From Thermoleophilia bacterium (GTDB taxonomy: Bacteria; Actinomycetota; Thermoleophilia; Gaiellales; Gaiellaceae): DNA of 21,608 nt. The translations under genes and the position numbers were made by a program. The notes beneath the pieces were generated by a model. The model made no database searches. It was not told the DNA's origin and saw nothing but the letters and a program-made list of their open reading frames with translations. The DNA is taken from contig JACVRU010000009.1 in assembly GCA_014534295.1 (NCBI GenBank), positions 1-21,608 of the forward strand. The letters run 5' to 3'. Shown one piece after another: positions 15,290 through 21,608 of this stretch (positions are counted from its first letter, which is position 1; each line of letters begins with the position of its first letter).

Positions 15290-15406
15290 CACATCCGTGA
15301 CGGGGTCAGACCCCGTGTCGAGAGTGTGTCGAGCCGCGGGGCGCGGTCCGCGGTCGTTGCGGGAATCCTCGTGGTGCCGTCACGATCGCCTCACGTACGC
15401 GTTCTG
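15290..15406. other. Convergent intergenic region between ispA and the GNAT gene
   Basis: No gene is seen in these 117 bases between convergent stops. The left end holds a perfect hairpin and the right end abuts its inverted relative in the GNAT 3' end; both are listed below. The middle contains short GC palindromes (two CCGCGG sites at 15333-15353) and no T run, so termination from both sides may rely on the palindromes or on Rho. Confidence 0.5.
15300..15316. repeat. Palindromic element, copy 1
   Basis: ACGGGGTC-A-GACCCCGT is a perfect eight-base-pair palindrome centred on 15308, eleven bases after the ispA stop. It can form a hairpin in RNA from either strand and so may act as a bidirectional terminator or a REP-like unit. 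Confidence 0.65.
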
Positions 15407-15925
15407 TCACGGGGTCTGACCTCGGGCCAGTTCCGAAGCGAGCAGGTCCATCAGAAGGCCGTCGTGGCGGACGCCGTCCGCGTCGGTCCAGTACTCGCGC
15501 ATGACGCCGACCGGGCGGAAGCCCGCCTTCTCGTAGGCCCGGATCGCGCGCGCGTTCTCGACGGCGGGGTCGATCGTCAGGCGATGGTGGCCCCGCTCGT
15601 GGACGAGCCAGCGCGCGAGCGTGCGCACCGCATCCGTGCCGACCCCCTGACCGTGCACCTCCTCCGAGAGGAAGATGTCGATCCCCGCGCTCTCGTACTC
15701 CGGGTGGTCCTCTTCGTGGTACTGGATCATCCCGGCGACCTCGCCGTCCACGAGCACGGCGAGCGCGCTCACCTCGTCGCGTCCCTCGGCCTTCGCGGTC
15801 AGCTTCTCCTCGGTGATGCCAGCCCACCAGCGCGAGACCGCGGGCTGGCGGCCGATCTCGACGAGCCCCGGGATGTCGCCGTGCTCGAGCGGACGGAGGA
15901 CGACAGCCTCTCCACGCAGTTCCAC
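15407..15925 (-). CDS. GNAT-family N-acetyltransferase, AAC(6')-like subgroup
   Basis: A 172-residue acetyl-CoA-dependent acetyltransferase. The N-terminus VVLRPLEHGDIPGL and a WW pair (residues 33-34) resemble the AAC(6')/RimJ-like Acetyltransf_8 group. The acetyl-CoA loop is EVHGQGVGTDAVRTLA, and the C-terminal strand/helix NARAIRAYEKAGFRPVG is typical of motif B. The acceptor is unknown; similarity to aminoglycoside 6'-acetyltransferases is at family level and does not show resistance. The start is GTG at 15925 (minus strand); TACAAG lies six bases upstream. It is the only well-supported minus-strand gene, placed where Bacillus-type gene order would have dxs, and is divergent from tlyA with 38 bases between. 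Its 3' end carries the palindromic element, so it may be a later insertion. Confidence 0.92.
   Translation of the reverse strand: MELRGEAVVLRPLEHGDIPGLVEIGRQPAVSRWWAGITEEKLTAKAEGRDEVSALAVLVDGEVAGMIQYHEEDHPEYESAGIDIFLSEEVHGQGVGTDAVRTLARWLVHERGHHRLTIDPAVENARAIRAYEKAGFRPVGVMREYWTDADGVRHDGLLMDLLASELARGQTP
15409..15425. repeat. Palindromic element, copy 2 (inverted)
   Basis: ACGGGGTCTGACCTCGG matches the reverse complement of copy 1 over its first 13 bases, then diverges. It overlaps the last codons and stop of the minus-strand GNAT gene. Together with copy 1 it brackets the 117-base intergenic region as an inverted pair. Confidence 0.55.
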
Positions 15926-15951
15926 GACGTTCTTGTAACACCCGACCCGAC

Positions 15952-15957
15952 TACGCT
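15952..15957 (+). promoter_or_regulatory. Candidate -10 element for leaderless tlyA
   Basis: TACGCT ends six bases before the tlyA GTG, in the 38-base divergent gap where a promoter must exist. TTCTTG at 15930-15935, 16 bases upstream, is a weak -35 candidate. No Shine-Dalgarno sequence precedes the start. Confidence 0.45.
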
Positions 15958-15963
15958 TCGCGC

Positions 15964-16746
15964 GTGAGGAAGCGGGCCGACGTCCTGCTCGTCGAGCGCG
16001 GGCTCGCCGACAGCCGCGCGCAGGCCCAGGCCCTGATCCTCGCCGGGCGCGTGCGCGGCCCGAACCACCAGGCCGTCGACAAGCCGGGACGCGAGCTCGA
16101 CGAGGCCGCGCCGCTCGAGGTCGAGCGTCCGCCCCGGTTCGTCTCGCGCGGCGGGGACAAGCTCGACCACGGCCTCGACGAGCTGGGCGTGGACGTCCGC
16201 GGCCGGGACGCGCTCGACGTCGGCGCTTCGACTGGCGGGTTCACGGACGTGCTGCTGCAGCGCGGCGCGGCCCGCGTCGTCGCGCTCGACGTCGGCTACG
16301 CCCAGCTCCACGAGCGCCTGCGCGCCGATCCCCGTGTGACCGTGCTCGAGCGGACGAACGTGCGGGAGCTCGACGAGCTGCCCTTCGCCCCCGACCTCGT
16401 CGTCTGCGACGTCTCCTTCATCTCCGTGCGGACCGCCCTGCCACCCGCCTTGCGCCTAGCGAAGCCGGGCTGGGAGGCGGTCGTGCTCGTCAAGCCGCAG
16501 TTCGAGGCCGGCCGGAGAGACGTGGGCCGGGGCGGCGTGGTCCGGGACCCGGACGTGCACCGACGGGTGCTGCGCGGGGTCGCCGAGACGGCGCCGGCCT
16601 GGGGGGCAGAGCCCGCGGGCGTCGTAGACTCCAGCTTGAAGGGCCCCAAGGGCAACCGCGAGTTCTTCCTCCACCTTCGCCAGCGCGAGCAGCCGCACCT
16701 ACCGCATGACCTCGACGCCTGGATCGACCGTGCAGTCGGCGGTTAA
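15964..16746 (+). CDS. tlyA: TlyA-family rRNA 2'-O-methyltransferase (hemolysin A family)
   Basis: A 260-residue protein with an N-terminal S4 RNA-binding domain (about 1-60: RKRADVLLVERGLADSRAQA) and an FtsJ-type methyltransferase domain (62-260). Visible are VSRGGDKL with K66, the SAM loop ALDVGASTGGFTDVLLQRGA (83-102), DVGYAQLHERLR, D149 in VVCDVSFIS, K177 in LVKPQFEAGRRDVGRGGVVRD and E233 in GNREFF. This K-D-K-E set is the catalytic tetrad of 2'-O-methyltransferases. Mycobacterial TlyA methylates 16S C1409 and 23S C1920, and its loss gives capreomycin resistance; that activity is inferred here. The GTG start gives the standard S4 N-terminus. tlyA-nadK-recN follows the mycobacterial order. 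Confidence 0.96.
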   Translation: MRKRADVLLVERGLADSRAQAQALILAGRVRGPNHQAVDKPGRELDEAAPLEVERPPRFVSRGGDKLDHGLDELGVDVRGRDALDVGASTGGFTDVLLQRGAARVVALDVGYAQLHERLRADPRVTVLERTNVRELDELPFAPDLVVCDVSFISVRTALPPALRLAKPGWEAVVLVKPQFEAGRRDVGRGGVVRDPDVHRRVLRGVAETAPAWGAEPAGVVDSSLKGPKGNREFFLHLRQREQPHLPHDLDAWIDRAVGG

Positions 16747-17563
16747 GCGCGCCGCCGTGATGACGCACGGCCGGCCCGAGCGGACGGGCCCGGCGCTCGA
16801 GCGGCTCGAGGCGCTCGCCGACCGGCTCGGGGTCGAGCTCGCGCTCGCGCCCGAAGAGCTCGACAAGCACGGCCGCGCCGACGGCGACGGGTCGCTCGAG
16901 GACGCCGACCTCGCCGTGGTGCTCGGCGGCGACGGCACCACCCTCCGCGCGCTGACCCGGTTCCTCGGGACCGGCGTCGCCGTGATCGGCGTCAACTTCG
17001 GCCGCGTCGGCTTTCTCTCGGCGATGGAGGAGGCCGAGCTCGAGAGCGGCCTCGAGCGCGCATTCGCGGGGGACTACGCCGTCATCGAGCTGGCGACGCT
17101 CGCCTGCGAGATCGGGGACGTCGAGCGCTCGGCCGTCAACGACGTAGTCGCCCACAGCGCGACCGTAGGGCGGATGGTGGAGATCTCGTGGGCGGTCGAC
17201 GGGGAGGAGCTCGGTGAACTCGCCTGCGACGGCGTCGTCTGCTGCACGCCGGCCGGCTCGACCGCCTACAACCTGTCCGCGGGGGGCCCGGTCCTCGTCT
17301 GGGGCCTCGAGGCGATGGCCGTGACCTTCGTCGCGCCACACTCGCTGCAGGCGCGGCCGCTCGTCGTTCCCCGCGGACGCGAGGTGACCGTCCGGAACCT
17401 GACGCCCGACGTCCCGCTCGCGGTCACCCTCGACGGCCGTGTCTTCGAGGAGCTTCGCGCGGGAGGCGAGCTGCGGCTGCGCCTGCACGAGCGCCGCGCA
17501 CGCCTCGCAACCCTGCCCGAGCGCACGTTCTTCCGACGCTTCAGGGACACCTTTGCTCCGTAG
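16706..17563 (+). CDS. nadK: NAD kinase
   Basis: It phosphorylates NAD to NADP in the cytosol. Counting from ATG 16706 (285 residues), motifs are AAVMTHGRPE (16-25), VVLGGDGTTLRA (71-82) with the GGDG ATP site, GVNFGRVGFLS (95-105), the NAD-binding ND pair at 145-146, and CDGVVCCTPAGSTAYNLSAGGP (174-195). APHSLQARPLVVP and LDGRVFEEL follow. ATG 16706 overlaps tlyA by 41 bases; GTG 16730, overlapping by 17, is an equally good start and gives a shorter lead into the first strand. Neither has a strong Shine-Dalgarno sequence. Length matches the family. The gene overlaps recN by 11 bases. Confidence 0.95.
   Translation: MTSTPGSTVQSAVKRAAVMTHGRPERTGPALERLEALADRLGVELALAPEELDKHGRADGDGSLEDADLAVVLGGDGTTLRALTRFLGTGVAVIGVNFGRVGFLSAMEEAELESGLERAFAGDYAVIELATLACEIGDVERSAVNDVVAHSATVGRMVEISWAVDGEELGELACDGVVCCTPAGSTAYNLSAGGPVLVWGLEAMAVTFVAPHSLQARPLVVPRGREVTVRNLTPDVPLAVTLDGRVFEELRAGGELRLRLHERRARLATLPERTFFRRFRDTFAP
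17543..17547 (+). promoter_or_regulatory. Shine-Dalgarno supporting a TTG start of recN
   Basis: AGGGA lies inside the end of nadK, five bases before TTG 17553. It decides the recN start in the absence of a nearby ATG or GTG. Confidence 0.55.
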
Positions 17564-19163
17564 GCTGCGCATCGAGAACCTCGTGCTGATCCAGGCGGCC
17601 GAGCTCGAGCTCGCGCCCGGCCTGAACGCGATCACGGGCGAGACCGGAGCGGGAAAGACGATTCTCGCGCAGGCCGTCGGCCTGCTCCTCGGCGCGAAAG
17701 GGGAGGCGGGCTACGTCGGCGCCGGCGGCGACGAGGCGTACGTCGAGGCCGAGCTCGAACTCCCCGGCGGAGTGCTCGACGAGGAGGGGCTCGAGTCCCT
17801 CGTCGAGCTGAGGCCGGCGGACGAGGAGGGGCTCGTCCTGGCTCGGCGCGTCTTTGCCGACGGGCGGACTCGCGCCTACGCCTGGGGGCGGGCCTCCGCC
17901 CGGGAGGACGTGGCGGCCCTCGCCGAGCGGCTGGTCGCCATGTCCGGGCAGTTCGAGCAGCGGCGGCTCGCGCGGCCCTCCTACCAGCTCGACGTCCTCG
18001 ACGCCTTCGCGGGCGAGGAGCAGCTGCGGCGGCGCGCCGAGCTCCGGAGCGCCTGGCGTGAGCTCCAGGACGCCCGCCGCCGCCTGTCCGGCGCGGCGGA
18101 CGCGGCGGGGCGGCTGGAGGAGCTGCGCCGGCTCGCCGAGGACGCCGACGGCCTCGAGCCGGGCGCGGAGGAGGAGCTGCTGGCCGAGCGCGCGCGCCTG
18201 CGCCACGCGGTCGAGATCGCCGAGGCCGCGGGCTCGGCCGCCGACGCCGTCCAGCCCGAGGACGGCGAGGGCGCCGCCGGGCTGGCCGCGCTCGGTGCCC
18301 GCTCGCTGGCGTCCGTCGAGGGACTGGCGCCCGAGCTGGCACGCGCGGCGGAGGAGCTCCGCGACGCCGAGGTGCGGCTGCGCGAGGCGGCGAGCGGCCT
18401 GCGGGCATTCCTCGCCGCCCTCGACGCGGAACCGGGCCGGCTGGAGCGGGTCGAGGGCGAACTCGACCGGATCGGGGAGACGAAGCGCCGTCACCGCTCC
18501 GCGAGCTACGAGGAGCTGCTCGCGCGCGCAGCGGAGGCGCGGGCCGCGCTGGCGGGCGAGGAGGATCCCGGTGCCGCGGCGCGGGAGGCCGTCGCCCAGG
18601 CGGAGCAACGCGTCGCTGCCGTCTCGTCCGCGCTCGCCGCGTCGAGGCGGACCGCCGCGCCCACCTTCGCCGAGGCGGTCGCGGCCGAGCTGCGCGACCT
18701 GGGCCTGGGCGAGGGCGAGTTCGCCTGTGTGCTCGAGCCGCGCGAGCCGTCCGCGACCGGGACCGACGCCGTCCGCTTCCTGATCCGGCCGAACCCGGGC
18801 CTGCCGCTCGCGCCCGTGGCCGAGACGGCCTCCGGCGGCGAGCTCTCGCGGATCGCGCTGGCGATCGCCGCCGTTGCCGGCGGGACGACGCTGGTCTTCG
18901 ACGAGCTGGACGCCGGCATCGGCGGCCGGACGGCAAACGCGGTGGGGGCGGCGTTGCGGCGCCTGGCCGAGCGGGCACAGGTGCTGACGATCACCCACCT
19001 GCCGCAGATCGCCAGCGTCGCCGACCGCCACTTCCGCGTGGAGAAGGTCCCGGGCGACCCGACGCGCACGCACATCGAGCAGCTCGACGACGCCTCCCGG
19101 CGCGACGAGCTCGAGCGGATGCTCGGCGGCGAGGAGTTCCTCCAGACCGTCCGCTCGGGATGA
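17553..19163 (+). CDS. recN: DNA repair protein RecN (SMC-like ATPase)
   Basis: RecN is an SMC-family ATPase acting early in double-strand break repair. The start TTG 17553 yields the family N-terminus LRRLRIENLVLIQAAELELA, with Walker A GETGAGKT at 29-36. Long alanine/glutamate/arginine-rich helices in the middle (about 160-400) form the short coiled coil. The ABC signature ASGGELSR is near 426-433, Walker B LVFDELDAGIGG has D450/E451, and ITHLPQIASVADRHFRVEK ends the head domain. The 536-residue length is close to the norm (550-560). It overlaps nadK by 11 bases and the next gene by four (ATGA). The tlyA-nadK-recN linkage is conserved in Actinobacteria. Confidence 0.97.
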   Translation: MLRRLRIENLVLIQAAELELAPGLNAITGETGAGKTILAQAVGLLLGAKGEAGYVGAGGDEAYVEAELELPGGVLDEEGLESLVELRPADEEGLVLARRVFADGRTRAYAWGRASAREDVAALAERLVAMSGQFEQRRLARPSYQLDVLDAFAGEEQLRRRAELRSAWRELQDARRRLSGAADAAGRLEELRRLAEDADGLEPGAEEELLAERARLRHAVEIAEAAGSAADAVQPEDGEGAAGLAALGARSLASVEGLAPELARAAEELRDAEVRLREAASGLRAFLAALDAEPGRLERVEGELDRIGETKRRHRSASYEELLARAAEARAALAGEEDPGAAAREAVAQAEQRVAAVSSALAASRRTAAPTFAEAVAAELRDLGLGEGEFACVLEPREPSATGTDAVRFLIRPNPGLPLAPVAETASGGELSRIALAIAAVAGGTTLVFDELDAGIGGRTANAVGAALRRLAERAQVLTITHLPQIASVADRHFRVEKVPGDPTRTHIEQLDDASRRDELERMLGGEEFLQTVRSG

Positions 19164-20290
19164 GCTTCGTCGAGTTCACCGGGCGTGCGCGGCTCGACAG
19201 GCGCACGAAGCACCTCGTCCGTCGGCTCACGGCCGACGACATCGCGATCGTCGACCACGCCGACCTCGACCGCGTGTCGGCCGAGGAGCTCGTCGAGTCC
19301 GGGGTCCGGGTCGTCGTCAACGTGGCGGAGTCGCAGACCGGGCGCTTCCCGAACCCCGGCCCGCTCCTCCTCGTGCGCGGCGGCGTGCGGCTCATCGACG
19401 CGCCCGGGGCGGACCTGTTCGAGCACGTCAGCGAGGGCGAGCAGCTCACCGTGCGCGGCGCCGGGCTCTATCGCAACGGCAGCTGCCTCGTCACCGGCCG
19501 CGTCCGCACCGAGGAAGAGCTGGCCCGGGCACTCGCCGAGCAGCAGGGCCGCGTCACGCAGTCCCTCGAGGCCTTCGCGGAGAACACGCTCCTCCACCTC
19601 CGGGAGGAGGGCAGCCTGCTCTCCGGCGAGATCGACTTCCCGCCGCTCGAGACGCGCTTTCGCGACCGGCACGCGCTCGTCGTCGCCCGCGGCCCCGGTC
19701 ACCGCCGCGACCTGCGGATCGTGCGGCCGTACGTGCGGGACTTCAAGCCGGTGCTCGTCGCGGTCGACGGGGGCGCCGACGCGCTGATCGAGGCCGGCTA
19801 CAAGCCGCACGTGATCGTCGGCGACATGGACTCCGTCTCCGACCGCGCGCTCCGCTCCGGCGCGGAGCTCGTCGTTCACGCGTACCGGCACGGCGAGGCC
19901 CCCGGAGCGCGGCGGCTCGAGTCGCTCGGGCTCCGGTTCGGGACGGTGAGCGCGCCCGGGATCAGCGAGGACGTGGCCCTGCTGCTGGCGCACGAGCGCG
20001 GCGCGGAGCTGATCGTCGCCGTCGGCACGCACTTCAACCTGCTCGAGTTCCTCGAGCGCGACCGCGCGGGCATGTCCTCGACCTTCGTCACCCGGCTGAA
20101 GGTCGGGGAGAACCTGATCGACGCGAAGGGCGTCTCGCGCCTCGTCGACCGCAGCGTCGGCCTCTGGCCGATCGCCGTCCTCATCCTCGTCGCGCTCGTC
20201 GCGATCGTCACCGCGGTCGTCGCGTCCCCGTCCCTGCGGAGCCTGCTCGAGCTGCTCGAGCTCCGCCTCCGCGACGCGCTCGGGTTCTGA
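19160..20290 (+). CDS. steA: SteA-like septation protein with thiamin-pyrophosphokinase-like fold
   Basis: A 376-residue homologue of mycobacterial Rv1697 and corynebacterial SteA, a cytokinetic-ring protein affecting cell separation and envelope integrity. An N-terminal domain begins FTGRARLDRRTKHLVRRL and contains GVRVVVNVAES and TGRFPNPGPLLLV. A central domain carries AVDGGADALIEAGYKPHVIV followed by GDMDSVSD (201-228), the hallmark of the thiamin-pyrophosphokinase-like fold, although a kinase role is not established for this family. One membrane segment lies near the C-terminus (about 334-355: WPIAVLILVALVAIVTAVVA). The gene is coupled to recN (ATGA) and to the next gene (TGATG). The position and architecture make the assignment firm; molecular function is unknown. 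Confidence 0.9.
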   Translation: MSFVEFTGRARLDRRTKHLVRRLTADDIAIVDHADLDRVSAEELVESGVRVVVNVAESQTGRFPNPGPLLLVRGGVRLIDAPGADLFEHVSEGEQLTVRGAGLYRNGSCLVTGRVRTEEELARALAEQQGRVTQSLEAFAENTLLHLREEGSLLSGEIDFPPLETRFRDRHALVVARGPGHRRDLRIVRPYVRDFKPVLVAVDGGADALIEAGYKPHVIVGDMDSVSDRALRSGAELVVHAYRHGEAPGARRLESLGLRFGTVSAPGISEDVALLLAHERGAELIVAVGTHFNLLEFLERDRAGMSSTFVTRLKVGENLIDAKGVSRLVDRSVGLWPIAVLILVALVAIVTAVVASPSLRSLLELLELRLRDALGF

Positions 20291-21123
20291 TGTTCGACTT
20301 CCGCTACCACGTCGCCTCGCTGGCGGCCGTCTTCCTCGCGCTCGTCGTCGGGATCGTGATCGGCGTCGGACTCTCGGGGCAGGGGATCGTCGCCGAGAGC
20401 GAGCGGGAGTTCCTCAACGACCGGATCGACGAGCTCGAGGCGTCGCTGGGGCAGGCCGAGACGCGGAGCGACCAGGATCGCGTCGCGGTGCAGTTCGCCG
20501 ACGCCGCCTACGCGGCGGTGATGGAGAATCGGCTTGCCGGCAGGCGCATCGCGGTCGTCTTCGTCGGCCGGACGAACGAGCTCCGCTCGGCGATCTCGGC
20601 CGCGATCTCGGATGCCGACGGCACGGTCGTCCGGTTGCGGGCGCTCAAGGTGCCCGTCGACGCGGAGGCGCTCCTCGGGGCCGTACCTCTGCAGGGCATC
20701 GGCGACGTGCGCGAGCTGGGGCGCATGCTTGCCGGGGAGCTGCTCGCGGGCGGGCCCTCGCCGCTCTGGGATGCGGTCGCCGAGCAGCTCGTGATCGAGC
20801 GGATCCCCGACGCGGACGCGCCGGCCGACGGCGTCGTCGTCGTCCGCAGCGTCGATCCTCAGGAGGGCGAGACCGCACGGCTCCTGAACGGGCTCTACGG
20901 CGGCCTGACCGGGGCCGCGCCGGCCGTCTGGGCCGAGGGCCTCGGGCCGCTGCCGAGCCGGCCGGAGGGGTTCGCCGTGCTCCGCGACGTCTCCACCGCG
21001 CTCGGCCGGGTCAGCCTGGCGGTGCTGCTCGAGACGGGAGCTCAGGGCGAGTACGGACCCGGCGCCCCCAGCGCGGTGCCGACGATCCAGCCCGTGCCGC
21101 CGCTCGCGGGGACGGATGGCTGA
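20290..21123 (+). CDS. MctB/SteB-like membrane protein (copper transporter family by name)
   Basis: A 277-residue protein with the family start MFDFRYHVASLAAVFLALVV and one membrane segment (about 9-29), followed by a coiled coil (about 35-60, AESEREFLNDRIDELEASL) and an extracytoplasmic alpha/beta domain with GRRIAVVFVG at 84-93. The mycobacterial relative Rv1698 (MctB) was described as an outer-membrane-associated copper efflux protein; the corynebacterial SteB next to SteA is a division/envelope partner. One N-terminal anchor and no copper-binding clusters favour the SteB-like role here, as inference. It overlaps the SteA gene by one base and the next gene by eight. The C-terminal tail is proline-rich. 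Confidence 0.85.
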   Translation: MFDFRYHVASLAAVFLALVVGIVIGVGLSGQGIVAESEREFLNDRIDELEASLGQAETRSDQDRVAVQFADAAYAAVMENRLAGRRIAVVFVGRTNELRSAISAAISDADGTVVRLRALKVPVDAEALLGAVPLQGIGDVRELGRMLAGELLAGGPSPLWDAVAEQLVIERIPDADAPADGVVVVRSVDPQEGETARLLNGLYGGLTGAAPAVWAEGLGPLPSRPEGFAVLRDVSTALGRVSLAVLLETGAQGEYGPGAPSAVPTIQPVPPLAGTDG

Positions 21124-21608
21124 GCCGGTGGCGGTGCTGGTCGCCGCCCGCGACGAGGCCGAGGGGATCGCTGCGACGGTCGCGGCGCTGAGGGAGCAGT
21201 TCCCCGGCGCCGAGGTGCTCCTGGCCGACGACGGCTCCCGCGACGGCACCGCGGACGCGGCCGAGGCGGCCGGCGCCGTCGTGCTCCGGCTGCCGCGGCG
21301 CGGCAAGGGCCAGGCGCTCTCGGCGGCCGAGCGGGCCGCGCCCCCCGGGTCGCTCCTGCTCTGCGACGCCGACCTGCGCGGCGACCTGCGCCCGCTCGCG
21401 AAGGCGGACGCCGACCTCGTGGTCGCGCGCTTCGAGGAGCGGCAGGGCGGCGGCTTCGGGATCGCGAAGGCGGCCGCCCGCGCCCTGATCCGGCTCCGCA
21501 GCGGGCTGGAGGCGGCGGAGCCCCTCTCGGGCCAGCGCCTCGTCGGCGAGCGTGCGCGCCGGGTCGCCTTTCCGCTCGCGCCCGGATTCGGCGCCGAGAC
21601 CCGGATGA
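21116..21608 (+). CDS. Family 2 (GT-A fold) glycosyltransferase, 3' end outside window
   Basis: The first 164 residues are visible with no stop before the right edge. ATG 21116 overlaps the upstream gene by eight bases. The sequence MAEPVAVLVAARDEAEGIAA matches the first strand of GT2 enzymes, followed by VLLADDGSRDGTADAA with DDGS at 38-41, RRGKGQALSAAERAA (61-75) and the metal-binding LLCDADLRGD with DAD at 84-86. These enzymes transfer sugars from nucleotide donors; acceptor and donor are unknown. The lipid-linked or cell-wall role suggested by the adjacent SteA/SteB-like genes is inference. Confidence 0.88.
   Translation, partial: MAEPVAVLVAARDEAEGIAATVAALREQFPGAEVLLADDGSRDGTADAAEAAGAVVLRLPRRGKGQALSAAERAAPPGSLLLCDADLRGDLRPLAKADADLVVARFEERQGGGFGIAKAAARALIRLRSGLEAAEPLSGQRLVGERARRVAFPLAPGFGAETRM

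Noticed and set aside
15407..15925. Aminoglycoside resistance gene
   Set aside because: Only family-level similarity to AAC(6') is visible; the subgroup includes many acetyltransferases of unknown acceptor.
1..21608. CRISPR array, insertion sequence or defence system
   Set aside because: No regularly spaced repeats, transposase, nuclease-toxin or phage genes were found; nearly all the sequence is accounted for by housekeeping genes.

Overview
The window is a dense, very GC-rich, almost fully plus-strand block of housekeeping genes from an actinobacterium. Markers for this are a SigB/F/G-type sigma factor, the tlyA-nadK-recN-SteA-MctB order known from Mycobacterium and Corynebacterium, and a near absence of A/T at third codon positions. 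Composition, short compact proteins and extreme gene packing suggest a deep-branching class such as Thermoleophilia (Gaiellales/Solirubrobacterales); that placement is inference. No rRNA, tRNA, CRISPR array, phage or transposase gene was seen.

Layout. (1) 1-4337: 3' end of a sigma factor, alaS, ruvX and mltG. (2) 4493-9658: a shikimate-pathway run aroE, aroC, a fused aroK-aroB, and aroQ, then an M24B Xaa-Pro peptidase and efp. Four of the seven shikimate-pathway steps plus chorismate synthase are encoded here; DAHP synthase and EPSP synthase are not in the window. (3) 9659-10450: the one disturbed stretch, a G/C-homopolymer palindrome followed by a 2H-phosphoesterase (LigT-like) gene whose reading frame is broken by an apparent one-base deletion. 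(4) 10463-15289: an AccB protein fused to a carboxyltransferase-like barrel, accC, an Asp23-family gene, nusB, a small XseB-like gene and a short-chain polyprenyl synthase. (5) 15290-15963: a palindromic repeat pair and a minus-strand GNAT gene, the only convincing minus-strand gene. (6) 15964-21608: tlyA, nadK, recN, a SteA-like protein, an MctB/SteB-like protein and the start of a family 2 glycosyltransferase.

Most neighbours overlap by 1, 4 or a few more bases (ATGA, GTGA or TGATG junctions), so translational coupling within long transcripts is likely. Several genes without a Shine-Dalgarno sequence have a TANNNT-like hexamer 6-7 bases before the start codon, as expected for leaderless transcripts. 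The order aroQ-peptidase-efp-accB-accC-asp23-nusB-xseB-ispA matches the Bacillus yqh/yqi region, whereas the last six genes match the mycobacterial tlyA-to-mctB region, so the window joins two classic conserved blocks.

The most unusual object is the 599-residue AccB fusion. Its N-terminal 435 residues are clearly homologous to the carboxyltransferase of transcarboxylase 5S/OadA/pyruvate carboxylase, but every metal-binding position (Asp, carbamylated Lys, both His) is substituted, so it looks like a catalytically dead scaffold joined to a full-length, normal biotin carrier. The second oddity is the aroKB gene, which has no ATG, GTG or TTG ahead of its kinase P-loop; the best start is a CTG with a well-placed GGAG inside the end of aroC.
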